From contig JAPWUZ010000069.1 in NCBI GenBank assembly GCA_028275265.1, positions 1 through 10,302 on the forward strand: 10,302 nt of DNA, read 5' to 3'. The notes beneath the pieces are model-generated. The model had not been told where the DNA came from and did not search any database. It saw nothing but the letters and a program-made list of their open reading frames with translations. Origin of the DNA: Armatimonadota bacterium (GTDB lineage: Bacteria > Armatimonadota > HRBIN16). This document shows, piece after piece, positions 7,001 through 10,302 of the stretch. Positions within the stretch are counted from its first letter, which is position 1. Every line of letters starts with the position of its first letter. Made by a program: the position numbers and the translations under genes.

Positions 7001-7059
7001 AGTATTGCTACTGCCAGATTCACCACCTGCACAAGATGTTCGGCAACGCCTTTTCTCAC
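4051..7059 (-). CDS. Large exported glycoside-hydrolase-like protein of unrecognised family
   Basis: A protein of 1002 residues from the GTG at 7059, chosen because GGGAGG lies five bases upstream and a signal peptide follows at once (VRK, a hydrophobic core and a likely cut after LLPALA near residue 28). The frame stays open to an ATG at 7128, but that part looks untranslated. An ATG at 6957 with its own GGAGG is a real alternative. The middle looks like a TIM-barrel sugar hydrolase of the GH42/clan A kind. It has an acidic YSDEMHIQQDW segment (Y325, D327, E328), RAHATWAESP (E452) and SEGGWLDRNYYG (E509), and many aromatic residues. A Rossmann-like region (about 620-775, with EAGGRVIWSGPPP at 652-664) recalls the trimerisation domain of GH42 β-galactosidases. 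The C-terminal 200 residues look like β-sandwiches. Polysaccharide or glycoside breakdown outside the cytoplasm is my inference. The substrate and catalytic pair are unknown. No transporter or regulator is adjacent. Confidence 0.7.
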   Translation of the reverse strand: MRKGVAEHLVQVVNLAVAILWILLPALANMEDTLMNNEVPENTYRAELVSYPGAYGFEIGKSAIILVSDQELEMLSDPDRVLNLSLTFEKHEASLRQVCERAKAAGHRTLIIAFDHFFSQYRPGQAGPRRYTPDMDEYVQRIAGIARFAQGYGLGLELSLLSPLEVGPAYRARTGECGVWMQYRKGLRDPKTGAFSVQLWRHKRWANNKGVVELEDAGVRVFAFRERPIPGTPYRVVDPSDIVEISETAKVEVFPNVQARAGDFTAQRIRVYGEGRTDVGDLNRVLVVQVYRSPEMDYFSDKALPFLKSLVDKYADAGVKLNALYSDEMHIQQDWAYFNHHEHGEFAMRYVTDSLARRYAQLYGERYRDFARYLIYFVYAQEDFASDLSARQPVMHVFGSTPEAIRETALFRARYYRLLQDGVVDLFVAAKRYAEQRMGHKLEARAHATWAESPTVDYWQVGQENMNRHKYEYTPNFVWSVTVHQAASACYDYFRWGDFLTGNGNDHSEGGWLDRNYYGLALGCSTGILNEVPYSYAAHWGSPQEISQRHWWLQCAYGTAGGYHGRVQGMQHRAVEVLMLYPLDLVAVEERFGSWMTQYGYANYITQWKLLEQGKLEGGAIRIGDYRFTTLVALFEPFPSRKTLELMQKMVEAGGRVIWSGPPPVLTAEGEPALPLWQQIFGVRYTPGQNEGIAAPGRAVTFAGMLKDVTPQTILTDFLVDHIYPVQAEPGTEVVATVGERVVGTLRRTAGGGMAAFLGYRPRDDQSCSLGYDARNWFEILSTLGAYPPTGKFPGVNDNTEYLSRTGQYLVTRFPNGAIAIAPHTRNIVEDWSGGFARNRQEDERVLQRLELPSERVEVKDFPVNGHRVTVNASGTVSFRVDERGELAAFCGSDCTQIEIDGKRVHFAERIGENPLALVAWAPVARERQVPNGAVMEIQVHGAARLMLSEKLFPREFQLFLEGATPGSKGSEVPFRREGGSVIIEVSPQLSGRWIFVVVSGG
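6966..6970 (-). promoter_or_regulatory. Second ribosome binding site, inside the large hydrolase gene
   Basis: GGAGG lies eight bases before an in-frame ATG at 6957. Starting there would give a 968-residue protein (MNNEVPENTY...) without the signal peptide, so this site competes with the GTG start for deciding where the protein ends up. Confidence 0.4.
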
Positions 7060-7064
7060 GGGAG

Positions 7065-7070
7065 CCTCCC
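7065..7070 (-). promoter_or_regulatory. Ribosome binding site deciding the GTG start of the large hydrolase
   Basis: GGGAGG stands five bases before the GTG at 7059 and places the signal peptide at the very N-terminus. It lies within the 13-base palindrome 7059-7071 (arms CGGGAG and CTCCCG), so the site may be folded away in the mRNA. Confidence 0.6.
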
Positions 7071-7087
7071 GGTCTGTTAAGCAGTCG

Positions 7088-7116
7088 ATTGTAAAACCAA
7101 CACCTCCGGATGAGAC
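7088..7116 (-). promoter_or_regulatory. Candidate promoter with a dyad over the -35, upstream of the large hydrolase
   Basis: On the minus strand TACAAT (7093-7088, five of six matches to TATAAT) lies 17 bases after a weak GTCTCA (7116-7111). The -35 box sits inside the dyad GGATGAGACCTCACCC (7108-7123 on the plus strand), whose arms pair at six of seven positions, as in an operator. Transcription would start near 7081, about 20 bases before the GTG start. The weak -35 makes this tentative. Confidence 0.4.
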
Positions 7117-7169
7117 CTCACCCTCCAACGGGCGATCGGTTCATGAAGAGGTTCCTGATGCCTCAGCAC

Positions 7170-7565
7170 CTATCGCATTGGCTTGACGTTTACCTGTGGA
7201 AGCACTTCGCGCAGGTGTTTCGCCCACATCTCGCCCAGCTTCAGCGGCGTGGTTTTGTTCAGAGCCGCATGTTTCTTGTCGACAGTGACGAGCAGATTGT
7301 CCTTCACGTATATCGCCGCTTCGCCGCCCGCAATCGGCTTGACCACGATGTCCGAAGGCTGGATATTCGGGTCCTGCAGGATCTTGACCAGCCGCTGCGT
7401 AATGGCGTCTGCCCTCTGCTGCGGCGTCATACCGCCTGCGCTGAAGCGGATGCGCAGGATAAGCTCGCCTCCAACAGTGACGTTACCAACAGGCTCTTCC
7501 TGCGCCAAGGTGAGGGGAAGCATCGTGAACAGCAACGCCAGTGTCACAGCCAGTGTCTTCTCCAT
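7170..7565 (-). CDS. Small exported protein resembling a periplasmic domain of MscS-like channels
   Basis: A protein of 131 residues. The ATG at 7565 is preferred over one at 7580 because GGAGG (7578-7574) lies eight bases before it and the signal peptide then starts cleanly: MEK, core TLAVTLALLFTMLPLTLA, cut before QEEPVG. The mature part is about 110 residues. It has a β-rich start (GGELILRIRFSAGG), a helix (PQQRADAITQRLVKILQDP), a strand pair around AAIYVKDNLLVTVD and a final helix (PLKLGEMWAKHLREVL). From memory this resembles the region that precedes the channel in some cyanobacterial and related MscS-type proteins. Here it stands alone without membrane segments, so it cannot be a channel itself. 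It follows fabI after 27 bases and is probably co-transcribed with it; no functional link is known. Export is likely, and function is unknown. Confidence 0.75.
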   Translation of the reverse strand: MEKTLAVTLALLFTMLPLTLAQEEPVGNVTVGGELILRIRFSAGGMTPQQRADAITQRLVKILQDPNIQPSDIVVKPIAGGEAAIYVKDNLLVTVDKKHAALNKTTPLKLGEMWAKHLREVLPQVNVKPMR

Positions 7566-7592
7566 CGCAGTAACCTCCATTCTCCCTGACTT

Positions 7593-8366
7593 TTACACCA
7601 TGCCCATGACGTGGTAACCGCTATCCACGTAAAGCACCTCGCCCGTGACGCCCCGTGCCAGGTCGCTCAGCAGGAAAAGGGCAGCGTCGGCCACCTCTTC
7701 GGCTTCCGTGTTGCGTCGCAGGGGAGCGACTTCGCGTACCCTTTGCAACATGGTGGTAAACCCTGCAATCGCCCGAGCCGCCAGCGTGTTGATAGGTCCT
7801 GCCGAAATCGCGTTCACCCGGATGCCCTTCGGGCCGAGGTCGGAAGCGAGATAGCGCACACTGGCTTCCAGCGCGGCTTTGGCGACGCCCATGACGTTGT
7901 AGTTCGGCACCACGCGCTCGCTGCCGAGGTAAGTCAGCGTCAGCACACTGCTTCCTTCTCCCATCAAAGGCTCCAGCGACTTACACAGCGCAACCAGCGA
8001 GAAGACGCTCACATCCATCGCGATACGGAACCCCTCGCGCGAGGTGTCCACATACCGCCCCGATAGCTCCTCCTTCTTCGCGAATGCCACACTGTGTACC
8101 AGAATATCCAGTTTGCCCCAGCGTGTCTGCAACTCTTGCGCCAGATTCGCCACCTGCACATCGTCGGATACGTCGCACGGCAGGAGCAGCGTTCCCGGCA
8201 GGCTTTCCGCCAGCGGGCGCACGTTCTTCTCCAGACGCTCGTTCTGATATGTTAACGCCAGGTTTGCGCCTTCCTGCGCCAACCGCCGTGCGATTGCCCA
8301 GGCGATGCTGCGCTCACTGGCAACCCCCAGCACCAGAGCGTTTTTGCCTTCCACCAAACCCGACAT
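7593..8366 (-). CDS. fabI: Enoyl-[acyl-carrier-protein] reductase, FabI type
   Basis: FabI carries out the last step of each fatty acid elongation cycle, reducing trans-2-enoyl-ACP with NAD(P)H in the cytoplasm. From ATG 8366 the protein has 257 residues, the usual FabI length, and begins SGLVEGKNALVLGVASERSIA as FabI proteins do, with the atypical short-chain-dehydrogenase nucleotide site GVASERSIAW (14-23). The catalytic residues are Y146 in LTYLGSE and Y156 with K163 in the Y-x6-K motif (YNVMGVAK), at the same positions as in E. coli. SAGPINTLAARAI (188-200) is the substrate-binding loop. An upstream in-frame ATG at 8390 lacks a ribosome site, while 8366 has GGAGGT (8382-8377) ten bases before it. 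A 10-bp inverted repeat and a candidate promoter precede the gene. FabI is the target of triclosan-type inhibitors. Confidence 0.96.
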   Translation of the reverse strand: MSGLVEGKNALVLGVASERSIAWAIARRLAQEGANLALTYQNERLEKNVRPLAESLPGTLLLPCDVSDDVQVANLAQELQTRWGKLDILVHSVAFAKKEELSGRYVDTSREGFRIAMDVSVFSLVALCKSLEPLMGEGSSVLTLTYLGSERVVPNYNVMGVAKAALEASVRYLASDLGPKGIRVNAISAGPINTLAARAIAGFTTMLQRVREVAPLRRNTEAEEVADAALFLLSDLARGVTGEVLYVDSGYHVMGMV

Positions 8367-8380
8367 GCAATCAGAGACCT

Positions 8381-8424
8381 CCACTTTCATGAATCCGCGT
8401 TTGCTCCTTGTTCGATGAAAGTGG
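8381..8424. repeat. Perfect 10-bp inverted repeat before fabI
   Basis: CCACTTTCAT (8381-8390) and ATGAAAGTGG (8415-8424) are exact reverse complements 24 bases apart. The fabI-proximal arm runs into the first two G of the fabI ribosome site. In a read-through mRNA the arms could pair and partly cover that site; as DNA they could be an operator. Neither is proven. Confidence 0.5.
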
Positions 8425-8426
8425 CG

Positions 8427-8455
8427 GTTATCCCTGCTTGAAAGGAGAATTTCAC
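8427..8455 (-). promoter_or_regulatory. Candidate fabI promoter
   Basis: On the minus strand GTGAAA (8455-8450) and GATAAC (8432-8427) are 17 bases apart, each matching consensus at four of six positions. The -35 overlaps the stop of the fliT-like gene. Transcription would start near 8420, inside the distal arm of the inverted repeat, which would then act as an operator rather than an mRNA hairpin. Confidence 0.3.
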
Positions 8456-8817
8456 GCTGCTCGGTCTTCCAGACCGCCGGTGGAGGGGCTGTTTTGATAG
8501 CGTTGCGCGGTGTCGCGGACACGTTGCAGAGAGGCCATGTCTGCCCGCAGTGCGGTAATGCGCTCTTCCATCATCTGCTGCAGGTGCTGGTTTATCTGCC
8601 ACAGGTCTCGGGCAAACGCCAGCACTTCAGGGGGTAGTTGAGAGGGAGGTGTCTGCCACAGCACATCCAGAATTTGCTCCTGTTCCTGAAGCAGCTGCTG
8701 CAATGCGTACCAGTCCTGACGACGGATGGCGTCTTCTTGCAGGGCGCAGAGAATCTTCACCCGCTCGCCATACTTCGCCAGCCACTTTTGCCAGGAGGCG
8801 TCGTCCTCAGGCTGCAT
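8452..8817 (-). CDS. FliT/FlgN-like flagellar export chaperone
   Basis: A 121-residue, almost wholly helical protein starting MQPEDDASWQKWLAKYGERV. Glutamine- and leucine-rich heptads run through QLLQEQEQILDVLW and QINQHLQQMMEERI, ending in LRADMASLQRVRDTAQRYQ and a loose tail. FliT and FlgN share this size and fold, and FliT typically follows fliD and fliS, as here. FliT binds the filament cap FliD and FlgN the hook-filament junction proteins; the neighbourhood favours FliT. Sequence alone is too divergent to decide, so no symbol is given. The start at 8817 is chosen over an ATG at 8916 because GGAGG lies six bases upstream and the longer version would be antisense-free but deep inside fliS. 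The 11-base overlap with the fliS end suggests coupled translation. Confidence 0.7.
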   Translation of the reverse strand: MQPEDDASWQKWLAKYGERVKILCALQEDAIRRQDWYALQQLLQEQEQILDVLWQTPPSQLPPEVLAFARDLWQINQHLQQMMEERITALRADMASLQRVRDTAQRYQNSPSTGGLEDRAA

Positions 8818-9235
8818 GAGACACCTCCATTCTTTCCTCAGCTGTTTGGGGTGAAGCCTCGCGTACTGCGATTTCCACCTGCGCCCACGCTTCTCGCAGG
8901 CTTTGCAGCATCTCACACACCTTCTGCACTTTCTGTACGTCGTCTTGCAGGTTCGCCATCACTAACTGTTCATGCATGAACTGGTACAGCGCCATCAGGT
9001 TTTGGGCGATTTCTCCGCCTGCTTCCATATCCAGCGAGCTTGCCAGCTCGGTGATAATCCGCTGGGCGCGCACCAGATAATGGTTCTGTTTCTCGCGGTC
9101 TCCTTGCTGCATGGCAGCCTGTCCCTGTTTCAGAAAACGAATCGCTCCGTCATACAACATCACCACCATCTTGGCAGGTGATGCAGTGTCTACCTGCGTA
9201 CGCTGGTAAACATCGTAAGGGCTTGTCAACGCCAT
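8807..9235 (-). CDS. fliS: Flagellar export chaperone FliS
   Basis: A 142-residue cytoplasmic chaperone that holds the C-terminal tail of flagellin and stops it polymerising before export through the flagellar type III apparatus. The N-terminus YDVYQRTQVDTASPAKMVVM (7-26) and following LYDGAIRFLKQGQAAM are diagnostic of FliS. GEIAQNLMALYQFMHEQLVMA (about 74-94) forms the later helices of the four-helix bundle. Length fits the family (120-150). It starts 28 bases after the fliD stop with a GGAAG-type ribosome site and overlaps the next gene by 11 bases. No flagellin gene is in the window. Confidence 0.95.
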   Translation of the reverse strand: MALTSPYDVYQRTQVDTASPAKMVVMLYDGAIRFLKQGQAAMQQGDREKQNHYLVRAQRIITELASSLDMEAGGEIAQNLMALYQFMHEQLVMANLQDDVQKVQKVCEMLQSLREAWAQVEIAVREASPQTAEERMEVSHAA

Positions 9236-9263
9236 CTTCCACTTCCCTCTTTGTGAAGGTGTC

Positions 9264-10302
9264 TTATCTTACATTGAGATTGCTCAGCAGGCTGGCTTGT
9301 CCGAACAGAGCAGTCAGGTACTGCGCCTGAGAGCGCATCTTGTTCAGGGCGTTCTCCATCGACGTGAACTGTGCCCGCAGGTCGTTCGCCCGGCGTTGCA
9401 TTGCCTCGTCAAACGCCGAGATGCGCTGCTTGATTTCATCGACCTGCTGCTGGATGGTCTTGGTTTCGTCGGTCAGCGCACCGTTAATGGAGTCGGTAAA
9501 TCGCTGAATCAACTGGAACACCCGGTCGGCAATGCCACGTGTTACCGTCACCGTACCGATGATGCCCGGGGTTGTGGCGGTTACCCGAATCTGCAAGCCG
9601 TCGGTGGTGGCGTTGCCGGTGTTGCCGGTCAGGAACTGACCATCGCCGGTAGCGGCTTCGCCGTTGATGGTACCTGCCACATCCTGCCCACGCACCTCCA
9701 GCCGGGTGGTGCCGATGCCGCTGTTGTTATCCGCGGCTTCCTGGTCGCTGACTACGGTGAACGCCGCTTTCGAACCGTACTGCTTGGAGGTAAGCACCAG
9801 TCGCCCGTTCTCGTCCTTCGAAGCCACCAGATAGCGCGATAGGGTGGCGTCCGCGTTAATCTGCGCAATGGTGTCGTCGATGGTGTTACCCGCGTTCAGC
9901 GTGATAGAGTACTCGGTGTTGTTGAACAACGCGCCTCCAAAGGTCAACCGCTCGGCGACGGTGCTTGCCTGTGTCTGCGCCACCGAAGCCGTAGCCTGCG
10001 CTTGCGTGGCAACCTGAGTGATGTTGACCGTAAGAGGCTCGCCGGTGGCTTTGGTTTTGCTGGTAGCGATAACAAAGGTCAGACGTGGATCGCTGGTGCT
10101 TCCCATCACCCGGAATAGCCGTTCCACATCGCCGAGACGACTGTTCAGCGCAGCTTCGAGGTCTGACTCCTTCAGCACCAGCTTACCGGAGCCGGTGGGG
10201 TCCAGGGTGATGCCCACCTGTGCCAGCATACTCATGTCGGAAGTCGCGCCTGCCACCACATCCGACACGGTTGCCATCAGCTCGGCGGTCAGCGCGTTGA
10301 CA
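9264..10302 (-). CDS. fliD: Flagellar filament cap protein FliD, C-terminal part
   Basis: FliD forms the cap at the filament tip under which exported flagellin folds. The frame is open at the right window edge, upstream of the first visible ATG (10277), so the N-terminus is outside and 346 codons are seen. Numbered from that internal methionine, LAQVGITLDPTGSGKLVLKE (18-37) with LEAALNSRLGDVERLF is the first half of the FliD C-terminal domain. GIADRVFQLIQRFTDSINGA (248-267) and the closing coiled coil with FTSMENALNKMRSQAQYL are its second half, ending at the usual place. Between them lie about 185 residues that most FliD proteins lack here, including a flagellin-hook-IN-like stretch (VAGTINGEAATGDGQFLTG, 200-218) and a Thr/Ala-rich part. 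It precedes fliS and the fliT-like gene. Confidence 0.93.
   Translation of the reverse strand, partial: VNALTAELMATVSDVVAGATSDMSMLAQVGITLDPTGSGKLVLKESDLEAALNSRLGDVERLFRVMGSTSDPRLTFVIATSKTKATGEPLTVNITQVATQAQATASVAQTQASTVAERLTFGGALFNNTEYSITLNAGNTIDDTIAQINADATLSRYLVASKDENGRLVLTSKQYGSKAAFTVVSDQEAADNNSGIGTTRLEVRGQDVAGTINGEAATGDGQFLTGNTGNATTDGLQIRVTATTPGIIGTVTVTRGIADRVFQLIQRFTDSINGALTDETKTIQQQVDEIKQRISAFDEAMQRRANDLRAQFTSMENALNKMRSQAQYLTALFGQASLLSNLNVR

Noticed and set aside
7142..7165. Weak hairpin (GAGG...CCTC) after the small exported protein gene, as a terminator
   Set aside because: Only four base pairs and no T tract.

Overview
The window reads as a bacterial chromosome segment, moderately G+C rich, with short gaps and several overlapping genes. 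Nearly everything is on the minus strand. FliD/FliS/FliT-like flagellar genes, FabI, MurB, exported proteins and an archaeal-looking malate dehydrogenase relative suggest a free-living, motile, deeply branching bacterium. A thermophilic Armatimonadota-like organism is my best guess, but no marker in the window proves it.

Layout in minus-strand transcription order, right to left. (1) 10302-8452: the flagellar cluster fliD (5' part outside the window), fliS and a fliT/flgN-like export chaperone gene, the last two overlapping. (2) 8366-7170: fabI, the enoyl-ACP reductase of fatty acid synthesis, then a small exported protein. A 10-bp inverted repeat lies just before fabI. (3) 7059-4051: a large exported glycoside-hydrolase-like protein of a family I do not recognise, with its own candidate promoter and two competing ribosome-bound starts. 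(4) 3371-3961 on the plus strand: a membrane-anchored staphylococcal-nuclease-like enzyme, followed by a 27-codon cysteine-rich small ORF with a strong ribosome binding site. (5) 3298-450: a tight four-gene operon behind a TTGACA promoter, encoding ATP:cob(I)alamin adenosyltransferase, an NADP-type malate/lactate dehydrogenase relative, an IlvH-like two-domain ACT protein and a RecB/Cas4-like Fe-S nuclease. (6) 347-1: tRNA-Ser(CGA) behind a near-consensus promoter, then the start of murB, which leaves the window.

Core functions (cell wall, lipid synthesis, motility, translation) are mixed with less standard genes. The points most worth a second look are the unassigned large hydrolase and the structure over its start, the odd dehydrogenase in the cobalamin operon, the cysteine-rich small ORF, the inverted repeat at fabI and the domain inserted in FliD. 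No CRISPR array, insertion sequence or phage gene is visible. No gene-free stretch exceeds about 110 bases.
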